A stretch of 33,123 nt of DNA, from NCBI GenBank assembly GCA_945833995.1, contig CAMAGM010000014.1, forward strand, positions 1 to 33,123, read 5' to 3'. The notes beneath the pieces were generated by a model that worked only from the letters and a program-made list of their open reading frames with translations, searched no databases and was not told where the DNA came from. Of this stretch, positions 20,212 to 27,524 are shown piece by piece. This DNA is from an uncultured Prevotella sp. (GTDB lineage Bacteria > Bacteroidota > Bacteroidia > Bacteroidales > Bacteroidaceae). The translations under genes and the position numbers were made by a program. Within the stretch, counting starts at the first letter, position 1. Each line of letters opens with the position of its first letter.

Positions 20212-20262
20212 AATTAAAAATTAAAAGATTAAAGAAACGAAGTTCGACGAAGTCAATTAAAG
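20212..20262. repeat. Degenerate AATTAA/hairpin-core relic
   Basis: AATTAAAAATTAAAAGATTAAAG followed by GAAGTTCGACGAAGTCAATTAAAG. The CGACGAAGTCAATTAA module also occurs in the element at 27400-27524. Confidence 0.5.
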
Positions 20263-20301
20263 TTCCATTTCGCCGCCATTTCCGCCGTCTTTCCGCCTCA
20301 A

Positions 20302-20491
20302 GTAGGGACTTTACTTTATGTAAGTCCGTAGCCCGCAAGGGCTTTATGGGAAGCCCCCTCCAGCTCCCCCAAGGGGGAGAGCCGCGTTGGCGTTTCCACT
20401 GTGCGCAGCCATCACTCCCCTCTGGGGGAGACGGAGGGGGCTTCCAAAACGCCACTTGGGCGTACGGACTTACATAAAGTAAAGTCCCTAC
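20302..20491. repeat. 190-bp MITE-like palindromic element
   Basis: Perfect 29-bp terminal inverted repeats (20302-20330, starting GTAGGGACTTTAC, and 20463-20491). Inside are nested inverted arms, GAAGCCCCCTCCAGCTCCCC against CTCCCCTCTGGGGGAG...GGGGGCTTC (about 20350-20443). No coding capacity. A shorter, inverted derivative of the inside is at 7891-7949. No clear target-site duplication was seen (flanks end in TCA and CAA), so mobility is only inferred. Confidence 0.8.
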
Positions 20492-20622
20492 AATCGTCGG
20501 ACAGCATCTGCCAACAGTACATTGTAGTTTAACTATTTAGGTTGACTACTTATTGTCTTATTCTGAAACAGGTTGACAAGAATATTTATTATTTATAATT
20601 TTCGATGACTCTACTTGAATAT

Positions 20623-20668
20623 CGAGACGCCCACACCCCCAGCCGTTGCCGCTGTTTATTCGAGTAGC
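20623..20668. repeat. Relic of a GGTGTGGGCG-core element
   Basis: GAGACGCCCACACCCCCAG followed by a CCGTTGCCGCTG stretch resembles the core and flank of the element at 4387-4562. The heptad arms are missing. Confidence 0.5.
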
Positions 20669-20715
20669 AAAAATCGAAGGTCAGCCGCGGAAACGCTTTC
20701 CGACAACTGACCTTC
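20664..20715 (-). terminator. Intrinsic terminator of the fimbrillin-like lipoprotein gene
   Basis: On the minus strand GAAGGTCAG (20715-20707) pairs with CTGACCTTC (20684-20676), with inner GGAAA/TTTCC pairing, followed by GATTTTTG. Lies about 95 bases after the stop. Confidence 0.7.
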
Positions 20716-20808
20716 ACGGAGGTTTAAATCAAATGAATACTGTGTAAGTTCTTGTTCCTATTTTACAATGATTGCCCTTCGCTATTGCCTTGCATGCTTG
20801 GTGAGGTT

Positions 20809-22380
20809 TTAATCTACTGCAACCAAGCGTACGGGGCGCACTGTGAATCCACTGTAGCGTTCGTAAGCATAATCTGGATAGACTACAGCATCTTGGAAGA
20901 ATAGGTAATATGCCCACGTACTAGAGTATGTTGTCCCTGACCAGTAGTGAAGGCCTGCTCCAACACCGCCAAACTGTTTCTCAATGAGGTCACCTGCAGC
21001 AGGCAAGAAGAGATAAGTGGTGGCATCATCCGTCTTGGTTATCTTCATTCCGTTGATGTTACTTTCATCTATCTTTTCCAATGCCAAATTACCATCAATT
21101 CCCCAGTTCACCGAACCTTTATTGGCATTGTACAAAGCATTCCAAACCGCTTTAGTAGGCAGCTGCCAATCGCCAAGGAGAATATTGCGAGCAGGGTCGT
21201 CTGACGGATTAATATTAGTTTCTGCTGTTGTATATTGGGTATAGGAGGAAGAACCATCATTATATGGTGCATTTGTTAATACATATCCAGCATCCTTTCC
21301 TGATTCCCATGCATTAACAGTTACTTTTCCATCAACACCACGAGTATATGAAGTGTACAAAGGCTCAGTAGCGCCCCAAGCAAAATAGTCTCCATAGTCG
21401 GATTCTTTTGCGGCAAGACCATCTTTTGTGAGGTTGGACTTAGTGAATATTACTCTATATTTCTTTTCTTCTATCGTAAACACACCCATGTCAACTTCAT
21501 CGTTTTTATTAACTTTGCCACGAGATGTATGTGTCCATGTGCCATCTATTTTGAATGTACCAAGGTCTTTAATCTTACTACGATTGAATGTATTGCTTTT
21601 GGTACTCGTTCGCGTGTAAACACAATATTCATCAGATGCATCGAAACTTATGCTGAAACCTGTCATGGTGATTGAAGGAACGACTATGTAATATGTACCT
21701 ATTTCTATTTTGCCACTCTCACTTGCCGGTTTCAATGTAATGGTCTTGAATTGCCCAGAATCAAAAGTGATTGAAGGAGCATTATCAATGTACTTCAATG
21801 TCCCTTTTCCTGCAATATCCTCGTTTGCGGTCAGCACAATCTTCTTGCAAGCAAAAGCTGTCGTTATCTTCACAAGACTTACGGCATTCTTGAAGTCCAA
21901 CTGATTTTTATTTGATTCTGTCGAAACTGCCATCATCAATGCTGCATTTGGGTCGAAACTATCAGCAGTCGCAGTTTGTTCTGCAGGAAGAGTTATACCA
22001 CTTACACTGCCATCTGAGTCAAGTTGTGCTCCGCTGGTATATGGATAAACTGCAGTGAATTTTGTTGCTGATGACGAAGCCTCTCCAGAAAAAGTCCCTG
22101 ATTTGGATTCTCCAGTGCCTTGTAATGTAAACATCTGATTATGGTCGTCACCTTCTCCATCGAAAACACTAATTTGATTACCTGATTTCCAAAAAACCTC
22201 TGTTCCATTATTTAGAGCTGTACGAGTACCCACGTTTGTTTCCTGTGTTGCAGTAAACGTCATTGGAACCAACTTGCCTTCAACATTGTTGTTTTCTGCC
22301 ACTTCATCGTCTGACGATGAGCAACTTACCATTGTCATCAGCATGGCAATGGACATAAAAAGTAGAATATAATTCTTCAT
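20809..22380 (-). CDS. Fimbrillin-like lipoprotein with C-terminal FISUMP-type domain
   Basis: 523 residues from this start. Lipobox MTMVSC with Cys20, then SSSDDE. Residues about 30-270 follow the fimbrillin/Mfa2-like pattern of Bacteroidales surface lipoproteins (TFTATQET...GTRTAL, FWKSGNQISVF, FTAVYPYTSG). The C-terminal part (about 285-520) carries features of the Fibrobacter succinogenes major paralogous domain: DWQLPTKAVWNALY, YLFLPAAG, HYWSGTTYSSTWAYYLFF and GFTVRPVRLV. It is a likely surface adhesin or filament-associated protein; no partner pilin genes are present. A start 27 bases further upstream (22407) would overlap the preceding small ORF and gives a poorer signal peptide. Its own terminator and a long structured leader mark it as a two-gene unit with the 46-residue ORF. 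Confidence 0.82.
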   Translation of the reverse strand: MKNYILLFMSIAMLMTMVSCSSSDDEVAENNNVEGKLVPMTFTATQETNVGTRTALNNGTEVFWKSGNQISVFDGEGDDHNQMFTLQGTGESKSGTFSGEASSSATKFTAVYPYTSGAQLDSDGSVSGITLPAEQTATADSFDPNAALMMAVSTESNKNQLDFKNAVSLVKITTAFACKKIVLTANEDIAGKGTLKYIDNAPSITFDSGQFKTITLKPASESGKIEIGTYYIVVPSITMTGFSISFDASDEYCVYTRTSTKSNTFNRSKIKDLGTFKIDGTWTHTSRGKVNKNDEVDMGVFTIEEKKYRVIFTKSNLTKDGLAAKESDYGDYFAWGATEPLYTSYTRGVDGKVTVNAWESGKDAGYVLTNAPYNDGSSSYTQYTTAETNINPSDDPARNILLGDWQLPTKAVWNALYNANKGSVNWGIDGNLALEKIDESNINGMKITKTDDATTYLFLPAAGDLIEKQFGGVGAGLHYWSGTTYSSTWAYYLFFQDAVVYPDYAYERYSGFTVRPVRLVAVD

Positions 22381-22400
22381 TGTTCTATATCTATTGTTAA

Positions 22401-22541
22401 TTACCATTGCATAGAATTTGGATCTGTACCAAAATCCTCATTATTAGCAGCAGGGTTACTTCCCGCCAAAATCTGCGACCTGCCGATTTCATAAACTTTC
22501 ATGGAAGGGGCTTCGTAAACTTTCTTTGTTTTTTCTATCAT
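22401..22541 (-). CDS. 46-residue small protein before the fimbrillin-like gene
   Basis: ATG at 22541, stop at 22403-22401, 20 bases before the lipoprotein ATG. The peptide begins MIEKTKKVYEAP, continues VYEIGRSQILAGSNP and ends DPNSMQW. The pattern (basic start, YxxPxxxVxxI, then LAGS and a polar acidic tail) is one I recall from unnamed short ORFs near surface-protein genes in Prevotella and Bacteroides; no function is known to me. There is no signal peptide. Position in the same transcript suggests a link to the lipoprotein, for example as a leader peptide, chaperone or processed peptide, but none of these is shown. Below most gene-caller size limits. Confidence 0.6.
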   Translation of the reverse strand: MIEKTKKVYEAPSMKVYEIGRSQILAGSNPAANNEDFGTDPNSMQW

Positions 22542-22627
22542 TTTTGTTTCATTTAATTAAAGTTTGCCTATAGGTTCTCGGAGTCGGCAGAATAATAAAT
22601 AATAACGTTGAACCTATTAATGAAATT

Positions 22628-22711
22628 GCGTGGAACCTGACATCTGCCTGTCCCACGATCAGAGGTTCTGGAATACCTAACACAGTTGAACAGGCAACGC
22701 AGAACCCACGC
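22628..22711 (-). ncRNA. Nested-stem structure in the 5' leader
   Basis: Three nested complementary pairs: GCGTGG/CCACGC (22628-22633 with 22706-22711), GCCTGT/ACAGGC (22646-22651 with 22690-22695) and AGGT/ACCT (22663-22666 with 22675-22678). They form one long interrupted stem about 90 bases before the small ORF, so it may act as a translational or attenuation switch. No known riboswitch family was recognised. Confidence 0.45.
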
Positions 22712-22783
22712 AGTTTAGTTTATATAATCATCTATAACACATAAGTGCAAACTATTTAACAGTCTACTTTCTGTGAATAAAAT

Positions 22784-22964
22784 CATGTATAAACACTACA
22801 TGAGCATCTACCGTCGCTATGCTCTGACTGTGTTTGAAATTTTCCAGATTTCTGATCGTCAGAAACAAAGCGCATGAAGACGCTTTCCCATAAATAGAGA
22901 CAAATGCGGAGCCAAACGCAATCGGCTCAGAAGCCCAAACAAGTTGGGCGACTTGCATAAGTCG
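22784..22964 (-). ncRNA. Structured RNA of seven consecutive hairpins
   Basis: Directly downstream of a promoter (22969-23000), the minus-strand transcript can form seven back-to-back hairpins in about 180 bases. In order the stems are CGACTT/AAGTCG (22949-22964), GCCCAA/TTGGGC (22933-22949), GAGCC/GGCTC (22909-22928), AAAGCG/CGCTTT (22867-22886), TTTCTGA/TCAGAAA (22849-22865), AGCAT/ATGCT (22803-22823) and CATGTA/TACATG (22784-22802). The last is followed by ATTTTATT, a weak terminator-like tail. It could be a free-standing small RNA or the start of a ~420-base leader. A 64-codon ORF (22958-22764, MQVAQLVW...) runs through it and may be incidental. Its family was not recognised. Confidence 0.55.
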
Positions 22965-22968
22965 AGGG

Positions 22969-23000
22969 CAAAAGTAAGAAATATAAATGAAACAGCCAAA
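22969..23000 (-). promoter_or_regulatory. Promoter upstream of the hairpin-rich RNA and lipoprotein unit
   Basis: TTTG (23000-22997), a 20-base spacer, TACTTTTG (22976-22969) on the minus strand. One base longer than the usual spacer. Predicted start about 22962. Confidence 0.6.
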
Positions 23001-23385
23001 CTTTTCTTCAACTTTTTTCTTCAAACAGCAATTTTGGAGGAGTTTTAGGGGATTGAAAGACTGTAAAGTGGGAAAAATCACTTCTAAAAGCCATTTAACG
23101 GCTAAGAATATACTTGCATAGTTGCAATTATTGCCATAATTGTGCTGCAGAAAACAGAACACAATGCGCCCGAGACCGTCCCGAAGGCATCCCGAGACCA
23201 TCCCGAAGGATGACTGAAACAAAAAGTCAGCAAAAAGGCATTTCCGTTTAACATTTAAAACAGTTAGCGTTTAACATTTCTTTGTGTAGTAATAAAAGTA
23301 CAAATATGCAGTCAATCGCCAGTCAGTTGCAATAGTGTCAAACTTATGATCTAAGTTAAAAAGTAATAAAGCTCTTAGTAAGATT
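23001..23385. other. Gene-free stretch
   Basis: No gene recognised. About 23163-23214 holds CCCGAGACCGTCCCGAAGG-type sequence, an inverted relative of 19904-19953. About 23250-23281 has a direct repeat, GTTTAACATTT. Confidence 0.35.
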
Positions 23386-23416
23386 TTTGTTACTAAGAAC
23401 TTTGTTACTATCTTTG
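23386..23416 (+). promoter_or_regulatory. Plus-strand promoter before the ATPase remnant
   Basis: TTTG (23386-23389), a 19-base spacer, TATCTTTG (23409-23416): exact consensus. It lies 38 bases before the ATG of the truncated ORF. Confidence 0.65.
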
Positions 23417-23454
23417 CACTGTTGAAACGTTATATCAGTTAAGAAGCAAGAGTT

Positions 23455-23592
23455 ATGGAAAACCCGTTTATTTTCGGAAAAGCAGTCGAAGGGCCGTATT
23501 ATAGGTTTTCCATGAAAGATATGAAGGTTGAATTGCCGCGCATGGTTGGCGCAGCAATTCAATATTCAACCTTCAATCTTCAACTTATTTAA
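23455..23592 (+). pseudogene. 5' remnant of a Bacteroidetes AAA-type ATPase gene
   Basis: 45-codon ORF starting MENPFIFGKAVEGPYY. This resembles the N-terminus of the large Bacteroidetes family of ATPases that start NPFxFGxxVxGxxFTDR and continue to a Walker A motif (comparison from memory). After about residue 18 the similarity stops, and the rest encodes a hairpin repeat (GAATTGC/GCAATTC, 23530-23560). The ORF ends overlapping the stop of the converging TlpA gene by 8 bases. No Walker motifs remain, so it is a truncated relic with an intact-looking promoter. Confidence 0.5.
23521..23585. repeat. TTCAAnn heptad hairpin element
   Basis: GAATTGC (23530-23536) pairs with GCAATTC (23554-23560) around a GCGC-containing centre. 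Right-hand heptads TTCAATA, TTCAACC, TTCAATC, TTCAACT run up to the stop codon of the TlpA gene. Same class as the intercistronic elements. Confidence 0.65.
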
Positions 23593-24754
23593 ACAGCTCA
23601 GCAAGTTTTGTGGCGAGGGCTTCGCCACGGGCATCGTTGCCTGAGGCCACGAGGGTCATGGTCTTAACGTCGATGAGGAACATCGAGGGTACGGCACGCA
23701 CGCTGTAGGTCTTGGCAACGTTGGTCTTGTCGATGAAGTTTGGCCACTCCAACTGCTCTTCCTTCACTGCCTTGCGCCATGCCTCCTCGCTCTTGTCGAT
23801 GGAGATGCTGATGACCTCAAAACCCTTTGACTTGTAAAGCTCGTACTGGCGTTTCACGTTAGGTATCTCCTTGCGGCATGGGGCGCACCACGATGCCCAG
23901 AAGTCGAGCAGCACGTAGCGTTTGCCCTTTGCAAGCTGGGCGAGAGTTAGAGCCTTGCCGTTGTCATCCTTCACGGTGAACTCCATTGCCTTCTCGCCTG
24001 CCTGTCCGCCTGGGAAAATCTCGCTCTTCATTTTCTTTCCATACCAGCTCTGCTTGGCAGCATCGGACATGGAGTTGTAGAGTGGAGCTTGCTCGGGAGT
24101 GAGATAGGAATAGAGGCGAAGGGTGAGCAGTGGTGCCCAGTAAGAGTCGAGGTTGGCATTGATCATGTCCATGAATGTTTTCTCCACCGTGTCGAAAAAC
24201 TCTTTCTCAGCCTTGCCCATGGCTTTTCCTGTCTCGCTGTTGCTGAGAGAGTCTATGCGTGCTTGGTCATGTGCACCACGTGCCTCGCCCAATTGTCTTG
24301 AGAAGTCGGCGAAACGTGTGTGCATGTCGTTATAGAGTATGTCAAGTTCATCGCGCTTGGCAAGATAGCCCAAAAGTCTGTCAGTCAGCGGTGAGCCTTC
24401 AATCTTTACGTTGGTGAAGGAGTAGCGGTCCTTGCCATCGTGTGCCTTGTCTTTGCTGACATTGGCAAAAAGCGTGATGTCTGAGTTTTCAAGCATCAGG
24501 TCTGTTGCACCGTAAGTGTCCTTCACTTGCAGGAACACGGCTCGTGGGAAGTCAACGGTGCCAGAGATTTCAAACCTGCCGCCGCTGACGGTAGCTTCGG
24601 CTATTGGTTCTTCACTGTCGTGGCTCATTGGCACGAGCACGACCTTTGTGCCGTCGGCAAGTCCCGACAGCGTTCCCTTGAGGGTGTAGCCCTGGGCATT
24701 GGCACCCAGAGCCACAACCAAGAGAATCATAAGAGAAAGAATTGTTTTTTTCAT
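23585..24754 (-). CDS. DUF4369-TlpA thiol-disulfide protein
   Basis: 389 residues. Signal peptide (1-20, ANAQ), DUF4369-like N-terminal beta domain (about 21-130: YTLKGTLSGLADGTKVVLVP), a helical linker (about 135-240), then a TlpA/AhpC-like thioredoxin domain (about 250-389) with WCAPC at Cys290/Cys293 and the cis-Pro strand AVPSMF. It probably reduces or isomerises disulfides in the periplasm. Last gene of the second SusCD operon, the same place taken by the double-TlpA protein in the first one. Confidence 0.93.
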   Translation of the reverse strand: MKKTILSLMILLVVALGANAQGYTLKGTLSGLADGTKVVLVPMSHDSEEPIAEATVSGGRFEISGTVDFPRAVFLQVKDTYGATDLMLENSDITLFANVSKDKAHDGKDRYSFTNVKIEGSPLTDRLLGYLAKRDELDILYNDMHTRFADFSRQLGEARGAHDQARIDSLSNSETGKAMGKAEKEFFDTVEKTFMDMINANLDSYWAPLLTLRLYSYLTPEQAPLYNSMSDAAKQSWYGKKMKSEIFPGGQAGEKAMEFTVKDDNGKALTLAQLAKGKRYVLLDFWASWCAPCRKEIPNVKRQYELYKSKGFEVISISIDKSEEAWRKAVKEEQLEWPNFIDKTNVAKTYSVRAVPSMFLIDVKTMTLVASGNDARGEALATKLAELFK

Positions 24755-24919
24755 AATTGTTTTTATTTATTGTGGAGAGAGGAGTGTGGAGAGAGGAGTG
24801 AGATATGCTTAAGCCTGGATTTTGGGCGAGGTGCGGGCAGGGACGCCCACACCCCCAGAGCTACGCAGTGCAGTAATCTCACTCCTCGCTCCTCACTCCA
24901 CACTCCTCATTTTATTAAT
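24755..24919 (-). repeat. Heptad-armed hairpin element between PKD-like and TlpA genes
   Basis: Plus-strand left arm (about 24773-24803) of GGAGAGA, GGAGTGT and GGAGTGA units; the pyrimidine-rich complement (CACTCCT, CGCTCCT, CACTCCA) is at about 24878-24910. The core (24814-24858) equals that at 4463-4505 but reversed, while the outer GAGATATGCTT flank keeps the same orientation. Confidence 0.8.
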
Positions 24920-26530
24920 CTACTCCGCATCAAGACAAACCATATCTACTATTTTGCCCCATCCGGTGGTGATGACAGGATTGTCTGGTGCGCCGAACAT
25001 TGGTCCCCAGAAGGCGTTGGGCAGACCGTAGTTCACGTCAACCTCATACTGAATGAGTTTGCCTTCCTGCTTCTGATCGTTCCAAATGCCGATGAAGAGG
25101 GCGCAGTCGCTTGTCGGCCAACCGCCTCCAGCACTTCCCCAGGCATACACTGCTGTTACCGTCTCGCCTGGCTCACACTCATAGACAGTGTTTGCCGTTG
25201 TCTGTCCGCTCGATGCGGAGAAGGAATATACGGCGTTGTCGGTGGCATAGTAGAATGCCATACCACTGGTGTTTGAGGCGAAGAGCTTGGCATTGCGAAT
25301 GTCCTTGCAGTCGTTGAGGCTGAGGCGCGAGCGTGAGCCAGCCGCTGATAGGTCGCCGTTGTCGATGACGTTGTAGAAACAGTAGCGCAAGGCGAATATG
25401 GTGTCGCCAATCTCGGTGATGGCAGTGGTGTAGTTGCCACCACTTTGGAAGATTGCCTTTATGTTGCCTTCCACCTTGTTTGCGTCAACCACGGCTTCTG
25501 ATGTTGTCGATTTGAAGTTGCTCAGTTGCGACGACTGCGAGTAGTAAGGACGGAACTTGCGGTTTTTCTCGTCGTAGAGCACTTGCCATGCATCGATGGC
25601 TCCCTCTACAGCTCCCCACGACGTGCGCGTGTTCTTCATGAGGAACGGGGCGGCTGTGTAGTCGCCTGCTATCGGTGCTGAGAACTTGCGGTCGTTCGAC
25701 TTGTTGGCATAGAGCACGTGGAGCTTGCCATCGTTGACGAGGAAGTCGCATGAGTTGGCATAGAAAGCATCCTGTGGATTGAACTTCTCAGGTGCAGAAT
25801 AGAACATCGTGCTCCAGTCGTTCATTGTGGTAAGTCCGTCTGCCGCAATGCGGTAGAGGTTTTTGTCGGTGCATACGAGGTAGCCATCTTTCGAGGTCTT
25901 TCCCGTGTGTGTTCCACGAATAAACTTTGGCTTTCCTTCAAGAAGGCTACCTGTTGTGTTCGAGAAGTGCTTGTAGATGCAATTGTCGCCTCCGTAGATG
26001 AGCATCAGGCTCGAAGTGAACACCTCAAGGTCGCTCTGTCCGTTGCGCTCGGTGAGCAGATAGAGTCCGCCCTGCTTGCCGCTCGAAGCCACAACGGTGT
26101 AGTTGCTTGGATTGTAGAAACCTTTCATTCCCGTGATGGTGTCCTCTGCCATGAGGTAGAAACGGTACTGACCAGGCTTGAGGTCAACGGTCCAGTCGAG
26201 TTTCTTGGTCGTGGCAATGGTGTCGGCAGGTGGATAGACGAGCGAGTTGCCTTGCTGCACAGGCTGATACTGATAGTTGGTCAGCGTAAGGTAGTACCAA
26301 CGGTAGCGCAGACGCTCAGGGTAGGCGTAGCTGACGTTTGGCTCAAACTCAACACGCTGCCCTGGCGTTAAGTTGTAATTGAGCACAAGGCGGTTTGCGA
26401 CACCAACGGTGTCGAACTTTATCACTCCAGCCTCCTCGTCGGTGAGGTAGCTGTAGTTTCCATCGTCCTCGCTGCATGAGAACAGCATCGTGAGGACAAG
26501 GATTGGGAATAGTATTATTGCTTTTTTCAT
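24920..26530 (-). CDS. PKD-like family surface lipoprotein
   Basis: 536 residues. Lipobox MLFSC with Cys19 followed by SEDDG. The N-terminal part (about 25-150) looks like one or two Ig/PKD-like beta domains (RYRWYYLTL, LKPGQYRFYLMAED). The rest (about 155-530) has repeated strands such as GGLYLLTER, DGYLVCTDKNLYRI and GMAFYYATDNAVYSF, suggesting a propeller-like fold. The arrangement SusC, SusD, DUF4843, PKD-like lipoprotein is one I recall as recurrent in Bacteroidetes. A surface ligand-binding role is inferred from position; the ligand is unknown. Confidence 0.8.
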   Translation of the reverse strand: MKKAIILFPILVLTMLFSCSEDDGNYSYLTDEEAGVIKFDTVGVANRLVLNYNLTPGQRVEFEPNVSYAYPERLRYRWYYLTLTNYQYQPVQQGNSLVYPPADTIATTKKLDWTVDLKPGQYRFYLMAEDTITGMKGFYNPSNYTVVASSGKQGGLYLLTERNGQSDLEVFTSSLMLIYGGDNCIYKHFSNTTGSLLEGKPKFIRGTHTGKTSKDGYLVCTDKNLYRIAADGLTTMNDWSTMFYSAPEKFNPQDAFYANSCDFLVNDGKLHVLYANKSNDRKFSAPIAGDYTAAPFLMKNTRTSWGAVEGAIDAWQVLYDEKNRKFRPYYSQSSQLSNFKSTTSEAVVDANKVEGNIKAIFQSGGNYTTAITEIGDTIFALRYCFYNVIDNGDLSAAGSRSRLSLNDCKDIRNAKLFASNTSGMAFYYATDNAVYSFSASSGQTTANTVYECEPGETVTAVYAWGSAGGGWPTSDCALFIGIWNDQKQEGKLIQYEVDVNYGLPNAFWGPMFGAPDNPVITTGWGKIVDMVCLDAE

Positions 26531-26688
26531 TGTCTTTTTGTTTTAATGTGGAGAGGGAAGGTTCTTTTTGGAGGGTAGAGGGGAGAAGGTAGAGGGTAGA
26601 GATATGTTCTACCCGAGATTTTAGGCAGTTCAGGTAATCTCTACCTTCTACCCACTACCTTCTACCTTCTAAAATTCACCTCTCTTTA
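26531..26688 (-). repeat. Heptad-armed hairpin element between DUF4843 and PKD-like genes
   Basis: Left arm (about 26573-26603) of AGGTAGA, GGGTAGA and GGGAGAA units; the right arm (about 26638-26671) is its CTACCTT complement. The core is short and AT-richer (ATATGTTCTACCCGAGATTTT...). It fills the whole gap. Confidence 0.78.
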
Positions 26689-27399
26689 TTAACTAAAACT
26701 AACCAAATTTCCATTCTCGTCAGTCAGCGGATTGCCTGGGTGTGCGGCGTTGTAGTCGTTGAGGGCGTTCTGGAACATTATCTTGTAGCTTTGCAGCTGT
26801 GCCCAGGTGAGGGCATCGGTGTCGAACTCAGTCAAGCCTCCGGCATTCTCGAGCATGAAGCGGTACTTTGTGTCGCTGTATTCGCCGAAGAATTCCTCAA
26901 GCTGCGCCCAGTTCTTGGGCTTGCTTATCTGGTCGTTCCAGATGAAGGTGAGGTGGTCTTCCTCGTTCACTCCTTTTTGGAAATCGGCTGATGGCTCTAC
27001 TGCTATTCTCAGCCTGACCGACTTCGTGGCAAGCACGTCGGCACGCTTCAGGATGACTTGGAATGTGGCTTTAGCTTGTCCTGCTGGTATGGTGACTGCT
27101 GTAGGCAGCAGATATAGGTCTGCCGTTGCCGTTGTCTTGTCGCTGACTACTGCTATGTTTGCCGTGCGGTCGTGGTCAGCCGCGCTGCCCATTATCTGCG
27201 CCTCCACGTCCATTGCCATCTCTGTTGTGCCAGCAGCTGTGGTCACAAAGGAGAAGGTGAGCGAGTCGCTGCCTGCTGTCCATATCTCTGGTCCCACGAG
27301 GCGTATGCGAGCCTCGTCGCGATAGAAGAAGTCCTCATCGCTGCTGCACGATGCCAGTGTCATCAGTGCCGCCGTGGCTATATATATTGCTTTTTTCAT
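26689..27399 (-). CDS. DUF4843-type lipoprotein
   Basis: 236 residues. Lipobox TLASC with Cys18, then SSDEDFF. A predicted beta-sandwich with RIRLVGPEIW, DSLTFSFVT, IPAGQAKATFQVILKRADVL and a closing helical half containing DHLTFIWNDQISKPKNWAQLEEFFGEYS-like sequence (about 165-192), which fits DUF4843 proteins encoded after SusD. Probably surface-exposed and part of the uptake complex. Flanked on both sides by hairpin elements. Confidence 0.8.
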   Translation of the reverse strand: MKKAIYIATAALMTLASCSSDEDFFYRDEARIRLVGPEIWTAGSDSLTFSFVTTAAGTTEMAMDVEAQIMGSAADHDRTANIAVVSDKTTATADLYLLPTAVTIPAGQAKATFQVILKRADVLATKSVRLRIAVEPSADFQKGVNEEDHLTFIWNDQISKPKNWAQLEEFFGEYSDTKYRFMLENAGGLTEFDTDALTWAQLQSYKIMFQNALNDYNAAHPGNPLTDENGNLVSFS

Positions 27400-27524
27400 A
27401 TAACTCTTAATTGACTTCGTCGATTGCTGGCTTCACCTCAGCATAGCCCGAGCAAGCTCGGCTCTGCGTTCGGTTTGCGCAGCAATTCTTAATTCTTAAT
27501 TCTTAACTCTTAATTCTTAATTTC
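27400..27524 (-). repeat. AATTAAG-armed hairpin element between SusD and DUF4843 genes
   Basis: On the minus strand the SusD stop is followed by five to six AATTAAG/AGTTAAG heptads. Then come ATTGCTG/CAGCAAT pairing, an inner hairpin AGCCGAG-CTTG-CTCGGGCT, a GACGAAGTC module and a short AATTAAGAGTTA arm ending at the next ATG. Confidence 0.78.

Noticed and set aside
20302..20491. Insertion sequence with transposase
   Set aside because: Terminal inverted repeats are perfect but the 190-bp interior has no coding capacity, so only a MITE-like label is justified.
22381..22407. Longer start (ATG at 22407) for the fimbrillin-like lipoprotein
   Set aside because: It would overlap the stop of the 46-residue ORF and add a polar stretch before the signal peptide; the ATG at 22380 gives a standard lipoprotein signal.
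23521..23575. Terminator for the second SusCD operon
   Set aside because: A hairpin is present but no T-tract follows on the minus strand, so it is listed only as a repeat.
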